A stretch of DNA of 64,000 bases from Flavobacteriaceae bacterium (GTDB taxonomy: Bacteria; Bacteroidota; Bacteroidia; Flavobacteriales; Flavobacteriaceae), in NCBI GenBank assembly GCA_021648755.1, contig JAKISG010000004.1, positions 1 through 64,000 on the forward strand, read 5' to 3'. Of the stretch, positions 14,861 through 22,402 are shown in pieces. Within the stretch, counting starts at the first letter, position 1, and every line of letters begins with the position of its first letter. The position numbers and the translations under genes were made by a program. The notes beneath the pieces were generated by a model. It was not told the origin of the DNA and ran no database searches. It was given only the letters and a program-made list of their open reading frames with translations.

Positions 14861-16417
14861 TTATTTTTTTATTAATTTAAAGGTAGTTCTTCGGTTTATT
14901 AAAAATTCTTCTTCGGTACATTCGATACCATTGACGCAATTATTTATAGGTTTGGTTTCGCCATAAGCGATGCCTTTTATTTTTCGAATAGACACCCCTT
15001 TAAACCCAATATATTCTATTAAAGCATCAATTCTTTCTCGTGTAAGATTCATGTTAAATTCATCTTCGCCTCTACTATCTGTGTGTGATTCAATTTCGAT
15101 GTGTAGTTTAGGGTTTGCAAGCATTAAAATAATGGCCTTATCTAATTGGTAAGTGTGTCTTTTTAATAATCGGGCTTCATTAAAATTAAAACCTATTTCT
15201 CCATATTTTAATTTTCTTACTTTTGGAGTAGTAGGACCTTTAATCTTTTCTAAAAATAAATTTAAATTATTTGATTTTTTATCAATGCTAGTTGTTTTAA
15301 TACTTTTTGTATATGTTTTATATCCTTCTTTTGCTGCTTCAACATAATATTTTTCATTACATTTTAAATCAAATCGAAATTTAGCATCATTGCCTGTTGT
15401 AAAGTTATTTATTTTTTCACCACTACTATTAACTAGATTTACTAGAGCATTAACTATTTTTTTCTGAGTACCGTTTATAAAAACATAACCATTAACTGTT
15501 TCATTACAACCTCTTTCAATCTTTTTTTTAACGAATTCTTCATTAATTATTTCTTTAAAATAATAGATATCATCTAAGCCTAACCCGCCAGGTCTATTAG
15601 AAGAAAAGAATCCTATTCTTTTAGTGTAATCTATAATAAAGGAAAAATCATCCCACCTTGTATTAATTGGTGAATTAACGTGTTCTGGCTGACTAACACC
15701 TTTATCATTAACTTGTGAGACAAAAATATCTAAGCCACCTAAGCCTTCTTGATAGCCATTAGATGAAAAGTATAAAAAATTATCACCAGAAATAAAAGGG
15801 TGTAACTCATTACCCGTAGTATTAATTGAAGGACCTAAATTTTGTGGTTCTGAATATTTTCCGTTAGGTAATATATTTACAACATAAATATCTGTTTTTC
15901 CAAAACCTCCTGGTTTATTAGAACTAAAATATAATTTAGTGTTTTCAATATTAAGTGTTGGGTGACCGACATCATAATTTTTATTGTTAAATGGCATTGG
16001 CATTATATTTTTCCAAGTGCCATTATTATTTACTGTTGCTCTAAAAATTGCAATTGTTTTTTTTATTAATGTTTCTTCATTTTTTTCTTTACCGTATAAA
16101 CTTCTTGTAAAATAAACCGTTTTAAAATTACTGGTAAAAGCAACATTTGATTCATGTGTATTATTTTTAGAGCCTTTTAAGAAAATTTGATGCTTATCTA
16201 CATCGCCGTCAATAATTTTTCCTTCATACAAATGTAAGTTTCCTCCACTAGCAGAAGAGAAAACAATACTATTGTTTTTATAAAAAGAAGCACCAAAATT
16301 TTCATGTTTATTATTTGCACTAATACTTTTAATTTTAAAGTCTTTAAACATCTCTTGCGCATTTATATCTATTGTAAACATAATTAATAATAAGAACAAT
16401 TTTTTCATTTTTTTCAT
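14861..16417 (-). CDS. OmpA family protein with PD40 propeller, copy 1
   Basis: About 518 residues with the same layout as its downstream neighbour: signal peptide (L-F-L-L-L-I-M-F-T then I-N-A-Q), PD40 propeller (P-T-L-N-I-E-N-T-K-L-Y-F-S-S-N; F-F-S-S-N-R-P-G-G-L-G), regulatory-like sandwich, and OmpA domain with S-H-T-D-S-R-G and L-I-N-R-R-T-T-F. The frame is open up to ATGs at 16447, but a TACTTTTG box ends 4 bases before these; the ATG at 16417 gives a compact signal peptide and a normal leader, so I prefer it (16408 also possible). Sequence identity with copy 2 is moderate, so the duplication is old. Confidence 0.83.
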   Translation of the reverse strand: MKKMKKLFLLLIMFTIDINAQEMFKDFKIKSISANNKHENFGASFYKNNSIVFSSASGGNLHLYEGKIIDGDVDKHQIFLKGSKNNTHESNVAFTSNFKTVYFTRSLYGKEKNEETLIKKTIAIFRATVNNNGTWKNIMPMPFNNKNYDVGHPTLNIENTKLYFSSNKPGGFGKTDIYVVNILPNGKYSEPQNLGPSINTTGNELHPFISGDNFLYFSSNGYQEGLGGLDIFVSQVNDKGVSQPEHVNSPINTRWDDFSFIIDYTKRIGFFSSNRPGGLGLDDIYYFKEIINEEFVKKKIERGCNETVNGYVFINGTQKKIVNALVNLVNSSGEKINNFTTGNDAKFRFDLKCNEKYYVEAAKEGYKTYTKSIKTTSIDKKSNNLNLFLEKIKGPTTPKVRKLKYGEIGFNFNEARLLKRHTYQLDKAIILMLANPKLHIEIESHTDSRGEDEFNMNLTRERIDALIEYIGFKGVSIRKIKGIAYGETKPINNCVNGIECTEEEFLINRRTTFKLIKK

Positions 16418-16451
16418 TTTCATTTTATGGTTAGTTGTCATCATCAATTTT

Positions 16452-16459
16452 ACAAAAGT
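16452..16459 (-). promoter_or_regulatory. -7 box TACTTTTG for the PD40-OmpA pair
   Basis: Exact TAnnTTTG on the minus strand. Its closeness to the ATGs at 16447-16441 means either a leaderless start there or, more likely, a start at 16417. Confidence 0.5.
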
Positions 16460-16491
16460 AATGCCAAAGATATAATTAATTGATTAATTCG

Positions 16492-17073
16492 TTATCTATA
16501 AAAGTTCATTTCATCTAAATATAACCAAACTCTATTAGGTAATAGAGGTTTAATATTCTTTTTATTTTTAATAGCCTCCCGAATAAAAGTTGATGAAACT
16601 TCTATAATAGGAGCGTCTAAAGTATGAATTTTTTTGTTAGTATCAAACTTTGATTTTTTTGTGCCATTAAAAACTCTTGGGTAAACATAGATTTCATGAT
16701 GGTTTAAGATAACTTGGTAGTTTTTCCATTTATGAAGTGATTGTAAATTATCTGCACCCATTATTAAACAAAATTTGAAATTTGGGTGCTTTTCTGTTAA
16801 ATGTGCAAGTGTATTAACTGTATAGTTTGGTTGTGGTAAACCAAATTCAATTTTTGATGCTTTTAATTTTGGATAACCTTCAATTGCAATGGCAACCATT
16901 TGGTAACGATGATTATCATTTAGTAGGTTTTTTTTTATTTTATGTGGGTTATGTGGGGTTACTACTAGCCATACTTCGTCTAAATCAGAGAATTCAGCAA
17001 TGTGGTTTGCAATGACTAAATGACCAATATGTATTGGGTTAAATGTACCAAAATATAGACCTATTTTTTTCAT
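16492..17073 (-). CDS. nadD: Nicotinate-nucleotide adenylyltransferase NadD
   Basis: Adenylates nicotinate mononucleotide to deamido-NAD in NAD synthesis. 193 residues, normal length. The nucleotidyltransferase signature G-T-F-N-P-I-H-I-G-H lies at 9-18, V-T-P-H-N-P-H-K in the middle, G-A-D-N-L near 106 and I-E-V-S-S-T-F-I-R near 158-166. It overlaps the end of gmk by 4 bases, so gmk and nadD are translated from one message; yicC lies just upstream. Confidence 0.95.
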   Translation of the reverse strand: MKKIGLYFGTFNPIHIGHLVIANHIAEFSDLDEVWLVVTPHNPHKIKKNLLNDNHRYQMVAIAIEGYPKLKASKIEFGLPQPNYTVNTLAHLTEKHPNFKFCLIMGADNLQSLHKWKNYQVILNHHEIYVYPRVFNGTKKSKFDTNKKIHTLDAPIIEVSSTFIREAIKNKKNIKPLLPNRVWLYLDEMNFYR

Positions 17074-17642
17074 TTATTGACAAATTTATTAACTAAATTA
17101 AATGCTTCTTTCTTCGCTTTTTCTAAATCATCGTTAACTAAAGTTACATCAAATTCTTTTGCATAATTAAATTCTTTTTTGGCTTTAATAACTCGTTCTT
17201 TTATTTTTTTTTCGGTATCTGTATTTCTATTCCGCAGGCGTCGTTCCATTTCTTCAATACTTGGTGGTTTTACAAATATAGTTAATGTTTTTTTAGAGAA
17301 TTGCTTTTTTATATTTAGACCGCCAATAACATCAATATCAAAAATAACATTTTTACCTTGTTTTCTAATTCTTTTTACTTCTTTTTTTAAGGTTCCATAA
17401 AAATGGTCTCTATAGACCTCTTCAAATTCAATTAGTTTATCTTCTTTAATAAGTTTATTAAATTTTTTAATTGAAATGAAATAATAGTCTTTTCCGTCAA
17501 TTTCTTGTCCTCTTTTTTTACGTGAAGTAACCGAAATTGAAAATTCTAACTGTAATTTTTTTTGTTTTAATAAATGATGGACAATAGTGGTTTTACCAGA
17601 ACCACTAGGTGCAGAAAATATTATTAATTTACCTTTTTTCAT
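17070..17642 (-). CDS. gmk: Guanylate kinase
   Basis: Phosphorylates GMP to GDP. 190 residues; P-loop S-A-P-S-G-S-G-K-T-T at 10-19, S-V-T-S-R-K-K-R-G-Q-E (GMP binding) near 38, D-Y-Y-F-I, V-I-F-D-I-D-V-I-G-G near 105 and R-R-L-R-N-R lid region. It follows yicC by 38 bases and overlaps nadD; yicC next to gmk is a widely conserved pair. Confidence 0.95.
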   Translation of the reverse strand: MKKGKLIIFSAPSGSGKTTIVHHLLKQKKLQLEFSISVTSRKKRGQEIDGKDYYFISIKKFNKLIKEDKLIEFEEVYRDHFYGTLKKEVKRIRKQGKNVIFDIDVIGGLNIKKQFSKKTLTIFVKPPSIEEMERRLRNRNTDTEKKIKERVIKAKKEFNYAKEFDVTLVNDDLEKAKKEAFNLVNKFVNK

Positions 17643-17680
17643 TTAAATAATTTCTTGCAAAAGTCTAAGGCTATATTCGT

Positions 17681-18541
17681 TTATAATACGTTTAACAACT
17701 GTTCCTTTATTTTCTCTAACTCATCTTTCATTAATACCACATTCTGTTGCATTGGTGCATAATTTGCTTTTGAACCTATTGTATTAATCTCTCTACCTAT
17801 TTCTTGACAAATAAATCCTAATTTTTTGCCATTAGATTCTTTTACATTTAAAGCGGTTAAAAAATATTTTAGATGGTTATTTAACCTTACGTTTTCTTCA
17901 GTAATATCGTATTTTTCTAAATAGTATATTAACTCTTGTTCAAATCTATTTTTATCAATGTCTTGTTTTAATTCATTTAACGACTTTAAAATTTTCTTTT
18001 TTACTACAGGAATTCTTTCATTTTCAAAAACAATATTATCTTTTGATAATTGTTGTAATATTTTTATTCGTTTATTAAAGTCTGCTTTTAAAATAGACCC
18101 TTCATCAATTCTAAATATATCAATAGCCTTTAGAGTTTCGTCTATTTTAATTGTAACTGTTTTCCATTCTTCAATATCAAACTCTTCTTCTTTTAATGTG
18201 TTTAGCACATTTGGGAACTTCGTTGCTATATCTAATGCTTTTTCATCACTAATTTTAGCAATTTCTTTTAATTGACTTATATAGTTTTTAACAATTTTTT
18301 TATTAATAATATTTAGGTTTTCACCTCCTGTGTATTCTACAAAAAAATTAAAAACCACTTTTCCTCTAACTAATTTTGTAGCTATTTTTTTTCGTATTTC
18401 TAACTCTTTATCTTTAAACGGATTATTAATACGTACATTTAAGTCTAGGCTTTTGGAATTGAGTGTTCTAATTTCAATAATTATTTTTTTATTGTTTACT
18501 ATAAATTCGGTTTTACCAAAACCCGTCATTGATTTTATCAT
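17681..18541 (-). CDS. YicC/YloC family endoribonuclease
   Basis: A 286-residue member of the YicC family, recently described in other bacteria as an endoribonuclease acting on small RNAs and mRNAs. It begins with the family's M-I-K-S-M-T-G-F-G-K and closes with G-K-K-L-G-F-I-C-Q-E-I-G-R-E-I-N-T-I-G-S-K region (family signature with Q-E, R-E-x-N-T and S-K). It leads the yicC-gmk-nadD operon behind a TATCTTTG box at 18578-18585. Confidence 0.93.
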   Translation of the reverse strand: MIKSMTGFGKTEFIVNNKKIIIEIRTLNSKSLDLNVRINNPFKDKELEIRKKIATKLVRGKVVFNFFVEYTGGENLNIINKKIVKNYISQLKEIAKISDEKALDIATKFPNVLNTLKEEEFDIEEWKTVTIKIDETLKAIDIFRIDEGSILKADFNKRIKILQQLSKDNIVFENERIPVVKKKILKSLNELKQDIDKNRFEQELIYYLEKYDITEENVRLNNHLKYFLTALNVKESNGKKLGFICQEIGREINTIGSKANYAPMQQNVVLMKDELEKIKEQLLNVL

Positions 18542-18577
18542 TATTTATTAAATTTTAGTGCGTTTTTCTCTAGTTTA

Positions 18578-18585
18578 CAAAGATA
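18578..18585 (-). promoter_or_regulatory. -7 box TATCTTTG for yicC-gmk-nadD
   Basis: Exact TAnnTTTG on the minus strand 36 bases before the yicC ATG. Confidence 0.55.
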
Positions 18586-18643
18586 CCTAATTTATTTAAA
18601 TAGGTTTTTGGAAATTCTAATAAATTTAAATTTTTTCTTTAAA

Positions 18644-18696
18644 GTTTGTAAGGTTTTTAGTTACAAAATGCTAAATGACTGTTAGTATTAGTTTAA
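18644..18696. repeat. Dispersed intergenic repeat, copy 1
   Basis: T-T-T-G-T-A-A-G followed by TTACAAAATGCTAAATGACT and GTTAGTATTAGTTTAA. Closely similar sequence lies at 47685-47734 and a weaker one at 24482-24517, all in non-coding DNA. Not palindromic and not coding. Confidence 0.45.
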
Positions 18697-18728
18697 CAAA
18701 AAAATAACGCAGGCAGGTTTTAAAAATA

Positions 18729-18757
18729 AAATCTCACAAACTTAGTCTGTGAGATTT
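18729..18757 (-). terminator. Intrinsic terminator of the OmpH-like gene
   Basis: Ten-base stem AAATCTCACA with TGTGAGATTT and a 9-base loop, followed on the minus strand by a T-rich stretch. It stands 24 bases after the stop of the OmpH-like gene. Confidence 0.7.
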
Positions 18758-18780
18758 AAGTAATAAAGAATTAAAAAAAA

Positions 18781-19356
18781 TTATTTTGTTTCTTCTGATT
18801 TTTTGTCTTCTGATTTTGTTTCTTCTGTGTTATCTACTTTTTTTGACAGAACTTCTTTAACTTCTGTAGGTTCTATATATGCATTATTTAATGCTTTTAA
18901 AATAGCATAAGTAATGTCTGATTTTTCATCACCATACATTACAGAACCATTAACATCCACAGTACCTAAAACAAATTTATAACCGTTATCTTTTGCGTAT
19001 TTTTTCACAAAATCATTAACTTCTTTAGATATTTTTTCTAAACTTTTTTGACTTTCGCCTTGTAAACTATACTGCGCTTGTTGTTTTTGTTGTTGTATGT
19101 AATTGTTTTCTTGATTTAACTCATTCATTTTACGATTTAATGCAATTTTAGACATTTTTTTAACTTTTTCTTGAAATACAGTTTCAATTTTAGTTAGTTC
19201 ATTTTGCATTAACGTAGATTTTTCTTTTAAAATGGCTTCTGCGATTTTAGTACCTTTATAATCTTGAATTAATTTTTCGGTATTTACAAAACCTATTTTT
19301 TGTGTACAAGATGTTAGTGTAATTACACTTATTAAAACGATTAATATTTTTTTCAT
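18781..19356 (-). CDS. OmpH/Skp family periplasmic chaperone-like lipoprotein
   Basis: A 191-residue Skp-type protein: lipoprotein signal ending L-T-S-C (Cys17), then K-I-G-F-V-N-T-E-K-L (typical Skp beginning), a long coiled-coil hairpin (about 40-115, Gln/Lys/Glu-rich), the closing beta-piece G-Y-K-F-V-L-G-T, D-I-T-Y-A-I-L-K-A-L-N, and a Glu/Lys-rich tail with repeats of E-E-T-K. Skp proteins carry outer-membrane proteins across the periplasm. The tail and lipid anchor are extensions over the E. coli form. Own promoter and own terminator, so monocistronic. Confidence 0.88.
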   Translation of the reverse strand: MKKILIVLISVITLTSCTQKIGFVNTEKLIQDYKGTKIAEAILKEKSTLMQNELTKIETVFQEKVKKMSKIALNRKMNELNQENNYIQQQKQQAQYSLQGESQKSLEKISKEVNDFVKKYAKDNGYKFVLGTVDVNGSVMYGDEKSDITYAILKALNNAYIEPTEVKEVLSKKVDNTEETKSEDKKSEETK

Positions 19357-19389
19357 TCTTATTGTTTTAAAGGTTAATTTATTTTAACG

Positions 19390-19397
19390 CAAATGTA
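19390..19397 (-). promoter_or_regulatory. -7 box TACATTTG for the OmpH-like gene
   Basis: Exact TAnnTTTG on the minus strand, 33 bases before the ATG; back to back with the plus-strand box at 19430-19437. Confidence 0.5.
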
Positions 19398-19429
19398 AAC
19401 TAATATTCAAAATATTAACAATAACTTTA

Positions 19430-19437
19430 TATATTTG
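19430..19437 (+). promoter_or_regulatory. -7 box TATATTTG for the lipoprotein at 19455
   Basis: Exact TAnnTTTG 17 bases before the ATG. Confidence 0.5.
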
Positions 19438-19454
19438 TTATCAAATTTAATTTA

Positions 19455-19925
19455 ATGTATTTAAATAGAATTATTTTAGTTTTTATAATGATACTATCTG
19501 TTTCTTGTAAAGATATTTTTTTAAAAGAAGAAAAAAATACTTTACATCAAATTTTAAATGAAGAAGAGATAGATTATAATAGCATAGACGCTTATCCGTT
19601 ATTACCAGAATGTAAAAAACACACTAATAGAGTACAGCAAAAAGAATGTTTTTATCAAAAACTAACAAGTAGAATTCAAAATTCATTAGATACTAATTCA
19701 TTAGAGTTATCAAACAATATTACTGGGGATATTATGGTGATAATTAAAGTTAGTGCAGTTGGCAAGGCAACTGTTGAATCAATTATTTTCTCAGATAAGG
19801 AATCGTTACCTAAATTAGATAGTTTGATATACGCTAGTATTATAAAATTACCTATATTAGAGCCTGCTATAAAGTTAGGCATTCCTGTTAATTCTGAATT
19901 TTTACTACCAATTATTATTAACTAA
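19455..19925 (+). CDS. Lipoprotein with TonB-C-like domain
   Basis: A 156-residue protein with a lipoprotein signal (I-L-V-F-I-M-I-L-S-V-S-C, Cys18). The mature part has two Cys in P-E-C-K-K and K-E-C-F-Y and an end (L-E-P-A-I-K-L-G-I-P-V-N-S-E-F-L-L-P-I) that resembles the end of TonB C-terminal domains, where P-A, G-x-P-V and F-x-L-P-I are conserved. It lies 47 bases before radA on the same strand. Function unknown; the TonB-C resemblance is a short-motif judgement only. Confidence 0.6.
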   Translation: MYLNRIILVFIMILSVSCKDIFLKEEKNTLHQILNEEEIDYNSIDAYPLLPECKKHTNRVQQKECFYQKLTSRIQNSLDTNSLELSNNITGDIMVIIKVSAVGKATVESIIFSDKESLPKLDSLIYASIIKLPILEPAIKLGIPVNSEFLLPIIIN

Positions 19926-19972
19926 ATAAAGACCCCGTATAATTATATAAAATTTGGAAAACAACTAAAAAA

Positions 19973-21340
19973 ATGGCAAAACAAAAATCAAAATTTTTCT
20001 GTCAAAACTGTGGAGCGCAACATGCAAAACTACTAGGTAAATGTACGACTTGTAATGAGTGGGGAACAGTTGTTGAAGAAATTATACAAAAAGAAGAGTC
20101 TCGAGGTTTTAGAAGAACTTGGAACACAACTTCAAAAGTAAAAAAAGTAATTAAAGCGGTTAAGATTAGCGAAATTTATATAACCGAAGAGGATCGTTTT
20201 AAAACTAATAATAAAGAACTAGACAATGTGCTTGGTGGCGGGCTGGTAAGAGGGTCTGTTCTACTGCTTGGCGGAGAACCTGGTGTTGGAAAGTCAACTT
20301 TAATTTTACAAATTGCTTTGCAAATGCCACAAAAAGTATTATATATTTCTGGTGAAGAAAGTAAAAACCAACTAAAAATGCGTGGGGAAAGACTTCAAAT
20401 TAAAAATGATAATTGCTTGATTTTAACGGAAACCAATACCCAAAATATATTTAAATCTATTCTAGAAAATGAACCAGAAATGGTGGTAATAGATTCCATT
20501 CAAACATTACATACCGATTATATTGAAGCAAGTCCAGGGAGTATCTCTCAAATTAGAGAAACTGCTGCAGAACTTATAAAATTTGCTAAAGAAACGGCAA
20601 CACCCGTACTATTAATCGGTCATATTAATAAAGAAGGAAGTATCGCAGGACCAAAAATTTTAGAGCATATGGTAGATGTTGTATTACAATTTGAGGGTGA
20701 TAGAAATCATACTTATCGTATATTAAGGGCAACCAAAAACCGATTTGGATCTACTGCTGAATTAGGTATTTACGAAATGTTAAGCTCTGGTTTGCGTGAA
20801 ATTGAAAACCCGTCTGAGATATTAATTTCAGAAAAAGATGCCTCTTTAAGTGGTACAGCTATTGCTGCAACACTAGAGGGCATTAGACCTTTTATGATTG
20901 AAGTACAGGCTTTAGTAAGCACGGCAGTTTATGGAACACCTCAACGTTCTACAACAGGTTACAATCTCAAACGTTTAAATATGATTTTAGCCGTATTAGA
21001 AAAGCGTGCTGGTTTTAGATTAGGGGCAAAAGATGTATTTTTAAATATTGCTGGTGGATTAAAAGTAGATGATCCAGCTATAGATTTAGCAGTTGTTTGC
21101 GCTATTTTATCTTCAAATGAAGATGTAGCAATTCCACAAAATTATTGTTTTGCTGCTGAAGTTGGTTTAGCAGGAGAGATTAGAGCTGTAAACCGAATTG
21201 AGCAACGTATTTTAGAAGCCGAAAAATTAGGTTTTGATACTATTATTGTTTCTAAATATAATAAAATTTCACAAAAAAAATATAATATTGAGGTAATTAA
21301 AGTTTCTAAAATTGAAGCCGTTTTTCAAAAATTGTTTTAG
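19973..21340 (+). CDS. radA: DNA repair protein RadA (Sms)
   Basis: A RecA-related helicase that extends heteroduplex DNA in recombination and transformation. 455 residues: zinc finger C10-x2-C13, C24-x2-C27; Walker A G-E-P-G-V-G-K-S-T at 101-109; Walker B V-V-I-D-S-I-Q-T; the RadA-specific K-N-R-F-G-S motif near 253; and a Lon-protease-like C-terminal domain (about 285-455, G-G-L-K-V-D-D-P). Complete. Related in pathway to dprA and comEC in this window. Confidence 0.96.
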   Translation: MAKQKSKFFCQNCGAQHAKLLGKCTTCNEWGTVVEEIIQKEESRGFRRTWNTTSKVKKVIKAVKISEIYITEEDRFKTNNKELDNVLGGGLVRGSVLLLGGEPGVGKSTLILQIALQMPQKVLYISGEESKNQLKMRGERLQIKNDNCLILTETNTQNIFKSILENEPEMVVIDSIQTLHTDYIEASPGSISQIRETAAELIKFAKETATPVLLIGHINKEGSIAGPKILEHMVDVVLQFEGDRNHTYRILRATKNRFGSTAELGIYEMLSSGLREIENPSEILISEKDASLSGTAIAATLEGIRPFMIEVQALVSTAVYGTPQRSTTGYNLKRLNMILAVLEKRAGFRLGAKDVFLNIAGGLKVDDPAIDLAVVCAILSSNEDVAIPQNYCFAAEVGLAGEIRAVNRIEQRILEAEKLGFDTIIVSKYNKISQKKYNIEVIKVSKIEAVFQKLF

Positions 21341-21373
21341 TGTGGCTCTTTTAGTTAAATTTTTCACTACAAA

Positions 21374-21406
21374 AAACCCATCTTGTTAAAGTAACAAGAT
21401 GGGTTT
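21374..21406 (-). terminator. Strong intrinsic terminator between convergent genes
   Basis: Fifteen-base perfect stem AAACCCATCTTGTTA with its complement and a 3-base loop. On the minus strand it is followed by six Ts, so it ends the T9SS cargo gene; on the plus strand it may also stop radA. Confidence 0.8.
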
Positions 21407-21429
21407 AATAAAATTTTATAAGATAATAA

Positions 21430-22323
21430 TTACTTCATAACTTTAATTGTGCCAACAGTACTACCAATATTTACTTTTACAAAGTAAGCGCCAGAATTTA
21501 AATCTGACATATCAATAGTAGCTTCTAATGAATTTGGTTGAAGGCTTTTTACTTCTTGTCCAATCACATTGTATATAGATACGTTTATAATATTTTCGTT
21601 AGCATTTAAAAATAAATTGTCTTTTACAGGGTTTGGATATGCTGAAAATCCTAATGCTTCTAAATCTTGAACACTTGCAACAGCAGATGTATAAATAAAA
21701 TCATCCATATAATATCTATTACTTGCTTCGAATGAGAAAAAATCTAATCCTCCTAATTGACCTGATAGAAATGCACTTCCGTTATATACTTCAACTCCGT
21801 TAATTGTCAGTATTACTGTATCTGCATCAACATCAAAAACATGTACAACATCAAACCAAGTATCTTCAGGGTAAGTAAATGTTGCTTGTTCAATAGCAGG
21901 ACTTGAATCGTCATCTACTACACCATTACTTGGGTCGTTACCTTCTTTATTAAAAATAATATTTATACCCCAAGCTCCACCACCAATCGGAATAATTTCT
22001 TGTACATTATAATAAGCAGAAGCTCCAGAGGGAATATACATTTTAAAACTAATTGACCATACACCTGATGTTTTATTTCCTAAATCTAATACGGCATCTT
22101 GTGGTCCATCAGGTCCTTCTTTAATTAAAAATGATTTTGTTCCAGAAACTGCAACATCAGTAGAGACTATTACATTTTCTGCGCTTGCACTTGAATCATT
22201 AGACCAGTTAGTCCACCAACCTTGGAATAAAGGACCTAAAGGATAAGATTCTGCATCATCCTCAAACTGTGCGTTAGCAAAAGTTGTTGCTAACATAAAA
22301 ATAAAAAGTAATGTTTTTTTCAT
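21430..22323 (-). CDS. Secreted protein with type IX secretion (type A) sorting domain
   Basis: About 297 residues. I start at ATG 22323 (M-K-K-T-L-L-F-I-F-M-L), which gives a clean signal peptide ending T-F-A-N-A-Q; an earlier ATG 33 bases upstream is unlikely. The middle is a beta-sandwich with lectin/laminin-G-like look (L-D-L-G-N-K-T-S-G-V-W-S-I-S-F-K-M-Y, V-H-V-F-D-V-D-A-D). The last 75 residues are a T9SS type A domain: Y-P-N-P-V-K-D-N-L, V-S-I-Y-N-V-I-G-Q-E-V, G-A-Y-F-V-K-V and a final K-V-M-K. It is exported by Sec, then by the type IX system to the surface. Ligand unknown. Confidence 0.85.
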   Translation of the reverse strand: MKKTLLFIFMLATTFANAQFEDDAESYPLGPLFQGWWTNWSNDSSASAENVIVSTDVAVSGTKSFLIKEGPDGPQDAVLDLGNKTSGVWSISFKMYIPSGASAYYNVQEIIPIGGGAWGINIIFNKEGNDPSNGVVDDDSSPAIEQATFTYPEDTWFDVVHVFDVDADTVILTINGVEVYNGSAFLSGQLGGLDFFSFEASNRYYMDDFIYTSAVASVQDLEALGFSAYPNPVKDNLFLNANENIINVSIYNVIGQEVKSLQPNSLEATIDMSDLNSGAYFVKVNIGSTVGTIKVMK

Positions 22324-22402
22324 AATAGTATAATTTAATAAGTTAATATTACGCAATATAATAAAAAAACCTATCTTTCGATGCTTTTATATAAAATTTA
22401 AC

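Noticed and set aside
13298..16417. PorE/SprE-like gliding protein assignment
   Set aside because: PD40 and OmpA domains match, but no TPR region is visible and the gliding/T9SS core genes are not nearby, so only the domain-level name is given.
22324..22356. Upstream extension of the T9SS cargo protein
   Set aside because: It would put a polar stretch before the normal signal peptide.
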